NCBI GenBank assembly: GCA_946406115.1
Contig: OX291545.1
Coordinates: forward strand, 16,382,001 to 16,446,000
Direction: 5' to 3'
DNA: 64,000 nt
DNA from: Apoda limacodes
Taxonomy: Eukaryota > Arthropoda > Insecta > Lepidoptera > Limacodidae
Shown: positions 1 to 9,545 of the stretch, piece after piece
Layout: each line of letters begins with the position of its first letter
How positions within the stretch are numbered: position 1 is the first letter of the stretch
Made by a program: the position numbers and the translations under genes
The notes under the pieces: generated by a model
What the model was told of the DNA's origin: nothing
Seen by the model: only the letters and a program-made list of their open reading frames with translations
The model's database searches: none

Positions 1-60
1 AACTTAAATCTGTGTAGATTGGTACGAGTATTAATATTTTTAATATAATGCTCAATTTGC

Positions 61-145
61 AGACTATAGGCCACGGTGACCACTTACCATCCGGCGAATC
101 TTGTGCTTGTTTGCCACCTTAGTTGTGTGAAAAAAAAAAAAAAAT
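61..145 (+). mobile_element. LINE 3' tail with poly-A
   Basis: Carries the segment 'ggtgaccacttaccatcc' then 'cttgtttgccaccttag' and ends in about 14 A. The same tail occurs at 10365, 17424, 24165, 37967 (reverse) and 48487. The 48487 copy extends into LINE coding remnant, so this is the end of a Jockey-type non-LTR retrotransposon, heavily 5'-truncated. Confidence 0.65.
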
Positions 146-859
146 TTTTGAAATTAACATGCTCATTTATAATAATATAAAATACCGCAGAAGTGTATTC
201 CTATAGGAGTAGCGTACGAAACCAACCATTCCCTCACCATTCTCCATGAACTATTTTATCAAATTGCCTTAGCTGCTGAAGGTTAAACCTTGAACTTATT
301 ATTGAGGGCCCTTTTTTATTTTATTTTTAGTAAATTTCTTTTTACTTATAGAAGCTGTTCTTAAATTATCATCGCTCTACGCTATTTCATTGATACAATA
401 AACAAATCTACATCAGCAACTTAAGCAATTTCAAAATTAAAATAAAATTATGCCATTCTGATTCTCATATCCACTATAATTTACTATACTATTACCCACA
501 TACCACTGTTATCATAACAGTATCAGTAATATACATAACATTATTTGTTAAGGATTAGTAAAGTGATGTGAGTTAGTAATGGTTTCGTCTTCTCAAAATC
601 ATGTAAGTTTGAAATAGTGTGTGATTTAATTAGGACGAACAGATAGACAATAGAGATAAGAAATGTGAACCAGAGTTGCCAACGACCAACACTCAATGTG
701 ATGAATGATGCAGAACGAAAATAAACAAAATAATGCAACAATACTAGCCCGTGGCACAAAAGAGATGCACATCCAAATATAACGTCTTTATTTTAATAAC
801 TTGCAATGTGTTTCAAATTATTCAACTAATAGGTATCTAGGCTTTAGAATTTACTACAG

Positions 860-1018
860 CGACCTTATTGGGAACAGTCTCGAGCTATTCGGATTCTGGA
901 ATTCGAGAGAAAAATTTATAAAAGTACATTCACGGGTTTCGAGAGGTAAGTCAGACTTCCATTCATGTTTTTCTCGAATTCCAGGGTCTGTATAATTGAC
1001 TGTGCCCAATAACCTCCC
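860..1018 (+). mobile_element. Short inverted-repeat MITE, copy 1
   Basis: A 159-bp element with inverted arms of about 45 bp: 'gaccttattgggaacag' at the left and its complement near 'cccaataacctccc' at the right, each continuing into the inverted segment 'attcggattctggaattcgag'. The centre contains 'cgagaggtaagtcagactt'. It resembles 1216-1377, 60660-60771 and, in reverse, 56359-56437. No coding capacity; superfamily not assigned and target duplication unclear. Confidence 0.75.
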
Positions 1019-1215
1019 GGAGCTTTTAACGGGCCTAACAGTTACGCGATGCCCTGATTAACTTTATCAGTATTCATATACCTAAAAGTTTATTTATTGT
1101 ATTTGATTAATTTTTGATTTTATTAAGTTATTTTGAAATGAGCTTTTGTAACCGGAAACTAAAATTTATTGTGCTATGTCTGACGGACAATGATATATTT
1201 GTATAATTCGTTCCT

Positions 1216-1377
1216 GGGACCTTATTGGGAACAGTCTTGAGATATTTGGACCCTGGAATTCTAGTGAAAATATATGCAAGCACATTCACGGGTTTCTAGA
1301 GGTAAGTCAAACTTCCATATATTTTTGTCTCGAATTCTAGAGTCTGAATAACTCGAGACTATTCCCAATAAACTCCC
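1216..1377 (+). mobile_element. Short inverted-repeat MITE, copy 2
   Basis: A 162-bp copy of the same family as 860-1018, about 200 bp away and in the same orientation. The left end is 'gggaccttattgggaacag' and the right end 'ctattcccaataaactccc'. The centre again holds 'tagaggtaagtcaaacttcc'. The two copies differ at many positions, so they are independent old insertions rather than a recent tandem duplication. Confidence 0.75.
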
Positions 1378-2741
1378 TGATGCTCATTTTAAATATCGAT
1401 TTAAACAAATATAATCCTATGCCGCAAACGAGCAATTCTTGTATTTATATTCGCGATTTGGATTTAGTAAAACCCGAAACCGAACCGAAATTAGTAAAAC
1501 TAATTACACCATCTCATTTTATTGAGGTAAATTTATATTAGCTACTCAACAATAGATGGTACTACCAAGCTTAACTTGGGTTTCCAAATATTACTTTTTA
1601 AAATACTAAAACTCAAATTACAACTCAAAATATACATTTCTTTGAGATAAATATTTATTTATATAGATTAAATAGATATTTATATCAATATTAATCAATT
1701 TGTAGTTAAATTCACGATAATAAGTCTAGATTTTGCTCATTATAAAGAAAACGTCGAATTAACATTTATAAATATTGTTATGTAGGTTCTCGTAGATTAA
1801 GATTTAAACTCATATGAGTAGCACGGTTTTAGTTTAATTTTCTTATGTATACGTATATAAATTTTCATATTGAAACGAATTTGATTAATGACACTTTACC
1901 ATTAATTACCTACTTGTCTTCAAATACAAAAAATAAGCAAAGAAATCTTTTCAGAATTATTACAATTTTGTATCGCAATAAATTGAAAATTATAATAAAA
2001 TCATACAAGGAATCTAAATATTAAATCGACGGAAACAAAATTCACTAATACTAACTATGTCTATTTTGATAACTGACTTGAAATAATCTCACAATAAAAA
2101 ACAGCTATGTACCCAAATATGAATCATGCTCTGGTCACTATAGCCGTTAGCAGAATCTTACGGCTTATGTACTTTTACTTCTGAACCTACAAGCAAGTAC
2201 GAACAACTAGATAGAATAAGATACCATAATAACCTCTCATTGTATTCAAAAACATCTATCATTGCGATAGACATTTCTGAACAGCTAAAAATATGTGATC
2301 CCCTTTCCATGTAAGCAGTGAGTATTTCTAATGCACGAATGCACGGTGCATCAGGTCAAGACCGCATGTGTTCGTGATTTTATGCGTATATTCATATCCC
2401 ACGGACAAAAATTTTACTCAGATCACCAAGTGAGAGGCAAATAATAACGTTGAAGACGCTCGCGATGCACCTCACCGTATACACTGCTTTCCAAATCTGA
2501 ATTGATAATACAATAAAACTTCAACCGCGACAAACTAGATGTTTTTCTTTATTTCCCAAGAAAAATATCAAAGTTTTTTGCAACGAATTCTTGATTTTTT
2601 AAATTTTATTTATAGACCATGGCAAAGTTCTAGGGAAAGATATGAGAGGCAGCGCGATGCGGTGGTTTGCTCCGCGGCGCCGCACACGGCGTGCAGTGAG
2701 GGGCTGCGTGCGGTGCCCGTGCCGAACAGTTAGACACGCAC

Positions 2742-2932
2742 CTTGCTTTCACGGACACCACTTTGGCGCCCACGGGCAAATTCTCTCGAATGTAGATTGG
2801 GCCGTACACCGTGTGATCCCACACGGGGGGATTGTTAGCGCGATCCACTACGTCTATCTGGACCTCCACGGTTCTGGACAAGGGTGGGAAGCCCTTGTCT
2901 TGAGCCATAGCCTCCAACTTGTACGTTTCTCG
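2742..2932 (-). CDS. CadN: CadN alternative exon, second of a mutually exclusive pair
   Basis: 191-nt exon with acceptor CCCCAATAG and donor AG|GTGCGT, phase 0 in and 2 out. It encodes RETYKLEAMAQDKGFPP, then IDVVDRANNPPVWD and YIRENLPVGAKVVSVKA, followed by AG. It is the alternative to 3036-3226 and lies 103 nt downstream of it in the transcript. If both were joined, its frame would shift and meet TAG about 27 codons in, by my reading. It lacks the NVT sequon (ENLP instead). It closely matches the other version of fly exon 7. The Met at residue 9 is internal and not a start. Confidence 0.94.
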
Positions 2933-3035
2933 CTATTGGGGATAGAGTCGATGGAAACAGACAAAACCACGTCGTTAGTAGTGTTAAGAAGTGAAGGTGC
3001 GGCAGGCCCGAAGGCCCGCTGCTCCTTATACCAAC
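2933..3035 (-). promoter_or_regulatory. Short intron between alternative exons, with hairpin and branch site
   Basis: A 103-nt intron on the minus strand. From its 5' end it has the donor GTTGGT, a strong potential hairpin at 3022-2999 (ten-base arms, one mismatch, one G-U pair, UUCG loop closed by C-G), a TACTAAC branch-site match at 2980-2974, a moderate pyrimidine tract and the CAATAG acceptor. The predicted branch A (2975) is about 60 nt from the donor and about 42 nt from the AG. These layouts are read directly; a role in blocking joining of the two exons is inference. Confidence 0.7.
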
Positions 3036-3226
3036 CTTGCTTTCACACTGGTCACTACGGTACCCACTGTGACATTCTCTTTGATGTGAACGGGGCCATA
3101 CGTGGTCTTGTCCCAGATCGGGGGTTTATTGTTCCTGTCTACCACGTCTAATTCAACGTCCACGTCTGCAGAGGAGGGCGGCTCGCCTCTGTCGGAGGCG
3201 CGCACGCGCAGACGATACCTGTCCCG
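3036..3226 (-). CDS. CadN: CadN alternative exon, first of a mutually exclusive pair
   Basis: 191-nt exon with acceptor ATCTGTAG and donor AG|GTTGGT, phase 0 in and 2 out. It encodes 63 residues plus AG: RDRYRLRVRASDRGEPP, linker VDRNNKPPIWD and KENVTVGTVVTSVKA. It supplies the second half of one cadherin repeat, the linker and the start of the next. It is homologous to 2742-2932 (35 of 63 residues identical by hand count) and has the same length and phases. The Arg-rich first strand and an NVT glycosylation sequon at residue 51 are not shared with its partner. It matches one of the two versions of fly exon 7. Third positions are GC-rich. Confidence 0.94.
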
Positions 3227-4806
3227 CTACAGATACACGGGTCAGAGGTCAGCGGGGACAAATAAAACATAATGTAACTCAAATACAAACAGATAAGTAC
3301 TCATCGCTAACAAACACATAATCAAAACAATTAAAATCAAATTAAAGTACATCCACTTTCAGAATAGAACAAATCAGTTTAACATTTTCTTTTTAATTAC
3401 GAACATACTCGTAATATAGACGTACATTCGTCATTCATCCATTCTGGAAGCGAAATAAAATAAGGAAAGAATTATGCACTAGCTAAAGAATTTGCTACTA
3501 CATTCGCTCTAATCATTTCATAAACTCATTCGTTCACCGTAATAAATACTTCTCTTATCATATCCAAAATTAGATGGTGCAGGAACATAAAGTAAACAAA
3601 AGTACTTAGTAGAGTAGTATGTTATACAACTCGTCTGTACATTAATAAAAAAGACAAACTGTACATTATTCCTAGTTACTTTGTACAATAATAAAACTAA
3701 ACTATTAAAAAATAAAAAATAAACGTCAAATAAAGCAGGCAAATGCATGCAGCTCTGCATACAAGACAAGGCGGAAAGGTCAGGTAGTCGTAAAAGATTT
3801 TAATGACCTCATAATTACTACTACGAAACGACACTTATTGAAATGAGATATATTACAAACGATGGACGTTTAATCTGTACAGTGTACGCATTTGAGAACG
3901 TTGCCCCTTTCACAGAAGGAATAATGTCACAACTGGCTCTAGATGGCCAAACTGCCAGACGAGGCGCAGGCAATCTGACCATCTCAATTATCAACTAACA
4001 ACTATAAAATTATTAACATGATTACTGGCACCCTGTAAAAAATATCACAATTACAATAAATATAAATGTCGTTGGTAATTTTATTTTCTTGAGTAATGAA
4101 ATGTAGTGGCTGACAACGTTTGACAAAGCAGACTTGAACTGCTTCCAACAGTAAATTACTCCATAAAACAAAAATGGCGATTAGTAACAAAACATGTACA
4201 TGTAGGTAGGTATAATACAGACAGGTATATTGAAAAGCATAAGCTTCTTTAATCAACCGAGTACATACAATAAAACAAACTCGTAAACTATTATGTGCGG
4301 AATATACAAAAGTGCACTTATAGAAACTGTACATGTTTTAGAACTAAACATATTTAATGGTGAAATATTTACAGCAGTATTATTTTTTTGTTTAAATATA
4401 TTACACAAGTTGTTTAAACTTTAGGATAGTCAATGCAAGATAGTGCTGCAGAAATAAATATTAACGAAGTTATAGTGCGGAGCCGGCGCTGGCGGCAACT
4501 CAAATTAATTGTGCTGCAAGAAGAACAAGCCCTCGACGGCCACGGAACTGCCGAAGCGAATCCGTGGGGCCGTTCAATGGACAACTACTCCTCACAGCCA
4601 GGATTGACCGCTCTTCACAGCAATATACAGCAGTAATAAATTTAGAACTATTTACATTTAAAGAAACTGAAATATGTGCCAATTGAATCCTAAGGCTTGT
4701 AGGTAGCACTCATCCAGCAATTTAGTATAAAGTTGACCTCATTCATTCATCTTCTCAATCATTAGCTGTCAAATTTTAATGACGGCAAAGAATAATGCAT
4801 ACTTAC
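3227..4806. other. Intron between constitutive exon and alternative pair
   Basis: 1580-nt intron. 3300-3770 is AT-rich with nothing recognised. About 3770-3990 ('gacctcataattactactac' to 'gcaatctgaccatctcaatt') looks like an old interspersed repeat. 4475-4640 is a GC-richer patch of unknown nature. Two CTGAC sequences shortly upstream of the 3227 acceptor are possible branch sites. Confidence 0.45.
4433..4640. repeat. GC-richer patch in CadN intron, probably an old repeat
   Basis: This patch is clearly richer in GC than its surroundings ('gagccggcgctggcggcaac', 'gacggccacggaactgccg'). It is open for 67 codons on the plus strand (4433-4636) but shows no recognised motif. It may be a degenerate SINE or an intronic regulatory segment. 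I see no splice-compatible cadherin reading in it. Confidence 0.3.
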
Positions 4807-4998
4807 GTCTAAAGGCTTCTTTAAAACGATCCAGCCTGATTCAGGCTGAATTTCAAAATAGTCAATATCTGCTGGGTTATAAGGAGCGCTCAAAGTATAA
4901 ACTATAGCACCGTTATTATCAGCATCTTCATCAGACGCAGAAACTCTCAATATATTAGTGCCTATACTGGCATCTTGTTTAACATTCTCCACATATTT
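4807..4998 (-). CDS. CadN: CadN exon preceding the alternative exon pair
   Basis: 192-nt exon, 64 codons, phase 0 at both ends, separated from the previous exon by a 139-nt intron. Acceptor TTTCAG, donor GAC|GTAAGT. It begins KYVENVKQDASIGTNILRVS, has the calcium loop SDEDADNNGA and ends WIVLKKPLD, the first half of a cadherin repeat. The PLD at its end is completed by RE or RD from whichever alternative exon follows, giving the LDRE/LDRD element normal in this position. Skipping both alternative exons would break the frame, because the next constitutive exon must accept phase 2. Confidence 0.94.
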
Positions 4999-5137
4999 CT
5001 GAAATATACGTATATAAACATTTTACTTAACTGGTAGTGGATATATGCAAAACTCATGCTATTTGATCTATTACTAGTAATTAAAAGCAGTATGATTATG
5101 GATGCTAAAGCTACTTAGACATACTGTTAACACTTAC

Positions 5138-5988
5138 TTGGCGATCAAATAGCGGCGGATTATCATTTACGTCAGTGATCTCTACTGTAAATGAACAAAC
5201 ACCTTCTAATGAGGGTTCACCTTGATCAGTAGCTTTAACCGTTACCGATACAAACTTCCCATCGTCTCCTTCTCTGTCGAAAACTTTGTTTGTTGACACT
5301 TCTCCAGTCTCTTCGTCTACTGTAAATTTTGTACCCTTTTGATTAGGTTGCTGTACTATTGAGTATTTGACTTGACCGTTGACCCCTTTATCTTCATCTG
5401 TAGCATGTACTTTTATTACAGGGCTACCATTTGGAGCACCTTCTTCAACCTTTGGGAAATACGTCTGGCAATCTTTGAAGATAGGTTTATTGTCGTTAAC
5501 ATCTGTTATGAAAACAACAACCACGGCTGTCGAAGTATGTATGGTGGCATCTCCGTTAACGCAACAAGCGCCATCATCCAAAGCCGTTACATTTAGTTCA
5601 TATTTATCTCTATCTAACGATATAGCTTTATTGTGCAATCTAATTACACCAGTGATTTCTTCTATTACAAACTGTCCAGAACTTGTACCTCCTCCAACAA
5701 AGCCAAATCTAACATTATCACCATCTTTGTCAGAAGCTACAACAGTAGTGACTAATGTATTGGGACCAGCATTTTCGTCTACATTTGGTGTGTATACTTG
5801 CTGTGAAAATTTTGGTTCTTCATCGTTTTTATTTTTAGTGTAAACTCTCACAGTAGCTGTACCCGTTTTAGCTGGTTCTCCTTTATCTTTTGCAGTAACG
5901 ACAAACTCATAGTAGGCATTATTGTTGTCTGCATCTAGCTGCTTGTTATTTGTTATGATACCATTAGAGTCGACGCTAAAGTGGTCAT
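5138..5988 (-). CDS. CadN: CadN large exon, about two and a half cadherin repeats
   Basis: The largest exon seen, 851 nt: two bases plus 283 codons, from a TTCCAG acceptor to a CAA|GTAAGT donor in phase 0. By residue within the exon: end of a repeat (1-51, with LDAD and AKDKGEP), the non-canonical linker KNKNDEEPKF (52-61), a full repeat with DKDGDN and LDRDKYELNVTALDD (62-162), the canonical linker DVNDNKPIF (163-171), another repeat with TDEDKGVNG and FDREGDDGK, then DVNDNPPLFDRQ at the end. An N-glycosylation sequon NVT lies at residue 133 and an adjacent CC pair at 142-143. Third positions are AT-rich, unlike the two alternative exons downstream. No internal stop. Confidence 0.95.
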
Positions 5989-7516
5989 CTGGAACATCAA
6001 ACAAATAATAGATAAATATTTCTGGATATTACTATCCCAGAACACAGCCTAAACAGCCATTTAATTCAGTCGTCATCGAAGGTCAATAGACATAGCATTC
6101 GTGAGATAAAGTGCGCGACGAGACGAGGGTATCACCCGCGGATTGCCGACCCTTCAAAAATCTAATAACTTCTTTCTTGAAGAACCCCATACTGTAGTCC
6201 TAAGGGAAACCTTGGCAGAGAGCTCATTCCACAACTTCGCGGGAGGAATATTTAATTAATATTTCGGTTCTCAAGTGTGGGAAAAAATTACCTAGCGATG
6301 GGGAGCGGTGCGACGGTATAAAGTAACCGTGGGCATCATATCGAACTATTTCTCAGAACACATTCTCTTGTACAAGCGATAGAAAACACACAGGGAGGCA
6401 AAGTCCCTAGTCAGACTTAAGGGCACGATACGGCAAGTGAAATTTAAGTAGTCGACAATTCTCACAGCCTGTTATGGAACCGAGTCAAAAGGCCCAAGCT
6501 GATATCCGGGTGCACCCGTCCAGAGATAGCAGCAGTACTCCATATGGAGCCAAATTTGCGGCTTGGTAATCAGCAACTCTTGCCCCGACGTAAAACACTG
6601 CTTCGCTTTGTTGAGTGCACCAAGTTTTTTGGACGCCAGCTTCACCTTGTCTTGCAAATGATCTCAGAACTGAATATCGCTGAAAATGTCAAAACAAAGG
6701 ATCCCAATGCTCTTGGAGATGGAGAACGGACTATTACATGCTAATGTCTCCCCCTGACTCTCAATGGCTAGTGCCTATCGGTGTGTGAAATACACTAGAA
6801 GGTCACCAGTCAAGCGACCGTGGCGAAAGCCATATTGACGGTCGCTAATAAGGTCGTGTTTTTCTAGGTATCTTTGAAGCTGTGTATTGATCACACGCTC
6901 CATCACCTTAGAGATGAGATAGGTAATAACGATATGCCTTTAATTCGATGGATCTGAGTTATCGCCCTTTTTGGGCACCAGGTACATATTCGCAGTCTTC
7001 AGAGAGTATAGGGCATAACTCAGAATAACCATTACATTATGTCTGTATGTATCTCAGTTTGTCGTCGTTCATTGTAATGTAAGTTATTAAAATCAACAGC
7101 ATTTGTTGATATCTAGTGCACTACGTAAAACTTTAAGAAAAAAATAAAAATATGACTAAAAAGCTCATCACAATGTCTATGATATTGTGTAATTTTGGCT
7201 ATATTGCCATCTAAACTCCAAAAACTGCAAACTTAAAAATCAATGTATCTTTAGTTATATTTGTCATGTCATTAGCTAGGGACAATCGAAAATTCGATTA
7301 TTTTTCTGTTTTAAATATCTTCTGTGTAACACTTACTGGTACCCATAGTACAAGCCTTGCTTAGTTTGGCTTAACATTCTATACCTGGACCAATGTATTC
7401 AGCTTACAAATTTCAAACGAAAGGATTTTCATATGCTCATAACTTTATTTGGGAACGTAATGATATTTTATTGTTCTGATTCGTTACCATGATAAAACAT
7501 GCAGACTTTTAGTTAC
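5989..7516. other. CadN intron occupied largely by a LINE remnant
   Basis: 1528-nt intron. About 6062-7010 is the LINE pseudogene. 7011-7516 is AT-rich sequence in which I recognise nothing else. Confidence 0.6.
6062..7010 (-). pseudogene. Jockey-type LINE reverse transcriptase pseudogene
   Basis: Degenerate non-LTR retrotransposon in the intron between the 7517 and 5138 exons. From 7005 downward it reads TANMYLVPKKGDNSDPSN, a stop, then LISKVMERVINTQLQRYLEK and DRQYGFRHGRLTGD, the fingers region of a LINE reverse transcriptase. After about 6750 it jumps to the later part: LASKKLGALNKAKQCF, QIWLHMEYCCYLWTGAP, AVRIVDYLNF and SLCVFYRLYK, ending LWNELSAKVSLRTT. The palm with the catalytic FADD motif is missing, so an internal deletion joined the two parts. 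Several stops are present. It is in the same orientation as CadN. Not functional. Confidence 0.8.
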
Positions 7517-7685
7517 CTGAGACTAAATATTCGATCTCAGCATTTTTCCCCGAATCAGCGTCCATGGCCTTCACCTTGAGGATACTGGTGCCCAGCGGAA
7601 TGTCTTCATCAACATTATGCGCTTGGTAGTCAGGCAGCTCAAATTTGGGTGCATTGTCATTAACGTCGGTAACTCGAATTGTTAA
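7517..7685 (-). CDS. CadN: CadN exon with canonical DVNDNAP linker
   Basis: 169-nt exon between a TTTTCAG acceptor and a G|GTAACT donor, phase 0 in and 1 out. It encodes 56 residues plus one base: LTIRVTDVNDNAPKFELP, the acidic motif NVDEDIP and the DADSGKNAE calcium loop, ending IEYLVS. The single G left over joins AT of the next exon to make Asp, giving the expected SDDHF junction. The linker is a fully canonical calcium site. It is too short for a Met-started ORF and was found from the splice sites and the DVNDN motif. Confidence 0.92.
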
Positions 7686-7928
7686 CTGAAAATATAATTA
7701 ATAATTTTAGATAAAAGACAAGACTGTATAAGACAGCAATTTTAAATAATATAATTAAAATAGATCTAGAAATAAACTAAGATGGCATAAGAGTGCAATT
7801 TTCTTTAAGAGCTTCAGGACTTAACAAAAGTTTCTATCGTAATGGTACAGTAACGTTTAATAAAAAATATTCTATGAGTAATAAATAGCGCCGCGTCCGG
7901 GCAAAATTTTTTTGCACTTGAGCACATG

Positions 7929-8317
7929 GGTAAGCGACCCCGCCCTTTCTAGGCAATATATCTGTTAACCCTTTTTCTACCCAACTTCCTAGAGTCCTGT
8001 GCCTATGTAAACATAACCTCCCCTTTTAGCATATCGGTCGGAAGTATCCAATATCAAAAGCGGCTGCAAAAGAATTGGGTTTATACGTTTGGCGTGAATA
8101 AACATGAATGTGTAGCTAGGAGTAAGCGACCCCGGCCTTTCTAGCTATTGCAAATTATCTCATCTCTAGCGAAACAGCAATATCTCTCTTAACCCTTTTT
8201 CTACCTAACTTCCTAGAGTCCTGTGCCTATGTAAACATACCCTCCCCTTTTAGCATATTGGTCGGAAGTATCCAATAGCAAAAAAGGCTGCAAAAGAGTT
8301 GAGTCAATACGTTTGAA
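7929..8317 (+). repeat. Imperfect direct duplication
   Basis: Two similar segments, about 7929-8093 and 8122-8317. Both contain 'gtaagcgaccccg', 'cctagagtcctgtgcctatg', 'cctccccttttagcatat' and 'tcggaagtatccaata'. The second has an extra insert of roughly 30 bp near 'tctcatctctagcgaaacag'. They lie just upstream of the RTE-type LINE remnant and may be its 5' region or a separate repeat. Confidence 0.7.
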
Positions 8318-8419
8318 GTCCTTAATCATAGTCTTAGGTGTGTATTCCTTGATACATATGGGTTTAGGTAGAAAACGCCCAATCCAAAAAGGGAGTAGTT
8401 TTTGAACAATGTTTGGGAT

Positions 8420-9545
8420 GTTCTTTATAAATGCAAAGAAAACATAAGAAAAACAGTATTAGGGGATTTAAATGAATTGGTTAAAGTGAAACGTAATGGA
8501 TGGATATGAAAGGGTTTTTGGTGTCAAAAGGAAAAATTACGACCGAAGGAGTTGCTAGAGGTATGTTTAGAATTGAACCATTCCGTAACATACACACTGT
8601 TACATAGTGTTCATACATATGAAGCTATATTCAAACGAGACCAAGATAATGTGAGGAGTAGGATAGATTTTATAATAGTGAACGAAAGATTAGTACAGCA
8701 AGTACAAGACCTAAGGGCGTACAGAGACATTGGATTCGATACAGACTACTGGTAGTTAGCGTAATCAGTGATTTGGTTATGTGTTAGCGTTACTAAAAAC
8801 CCAAATCCATAGGATTATTGCAATGATTGAAAATAGAAAAGCCGTTATTGTACCGCTTTATAAGAGAAGAGGATCGCAGCAAGATTGCAAGAACTGTCGC
8901 GGGCATTGGCAAATTATATGCGAAATTTTTGATTGAAAAAGTGATAAAAGAAACGGGTGAGAAAATATGGGATGTGTGTGCAAGCAGGATTGTGAAACGT
9001 AGAAGAATACTTGGATAAAGCCTTTGACAGAGTGGTGAAGATTAAGTTGTATTTAGCATTGCCTGTGTATGGGGTGAGCGACAACTTGATCCCAGTACTA
9101 AAATCTCTTTAACAGGATTCCAGTGCTAGTTTTAGAGTTAAGAACATCGAAAAAAGTGTTAGATAGGGATGTGTTGCGTCACCTTCGGTGTTTAACCTAG
9201 AAAAAATGTATTTTAAGAATGAGTGTGTTCAAATCAACCAAGTGATCCTAGCATCAACAGGAAAGAAGTTACAGGAACTGGCAACAGTTATGTTTAAATC
9301 ACTGTGAAGAATCGGAATGAATGCTAAGACGAAAGTTATTGTTTTTAAAAGGAATGGAACTTGTACAGAGTGCAGCTTTATCGTGAAATGAAAGAGTTAT
9401 AGGTCCTTTGTTTACAACTGACGAAAAATGTAAGCGTGCCATTGCAAGAAGAGTATGCGAATGCGGGAATTTACGTGAATGGAGTGCTGCACACTTTCGT
9501 AGGCAGTCAGTAGTTGTCTTAAAAAGCACGTTTCTATTCCTATTT
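8420..9545 (+). pseudogene. RTE-type LINE pseudogene (endonuclease and RT remnants)
   Basis: Degenerate LINE, opposite to CadN, in the intron between 10658 and 7685. It begins with endonuclease-like reading (VLGDLNELV, then RSRIDFIIVNERLVQQVQD at about 8655-8715). RT-like pieces follow: TGEKIWDV, DKAFDRV and VYGVSDNLIP near 9015-9095, then LASTGKKLQELATVMFKSL and MNAKTKVIVFKRN near 9250-9355, and FTTDEKCKRAIARRV near 9410-9450. Frames change several times and stops are frequent. The family is assigned from memory of lepidopteran LINEs with 'KIWDVQ...GFRRGRGC' type motifs. Not functional. Confidence 0.7.

Larger units (their letters stand above)
1..2741. other. Intron 3' of the alternative exons, no further exon seen
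   Basis: AT-rich DNA downstream of the alternative exon pair in the CadN transcript. It holds a LINE 3' tail (about 61-142) and two copies of a 160-bp inverted-repeat MITE. The stretch 1400-2600 shows nothing recognisable. The next CadN exon, which must accept phase 2, is not here by my reading. Confidence 0.6.

Noticed and set aside
2642..3151. 169-codon plus-strand open frame over the alternative exons
   Set aside because: It is the antisense of two well-supported CadN exons and their intron; the open frame follows from GC richness, and no motif is seen.
5379..5843. 154-codon plus-strand open frame
   Set aside because: Antisense of the large CadN exon; no independent support.
5989..6004. 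Met start just upstream of the 851-nt exon
   Set aside because: The Met lies before a clear CCAG acceptor, and the split Asp codon with the previous exon fits the protein exactly.
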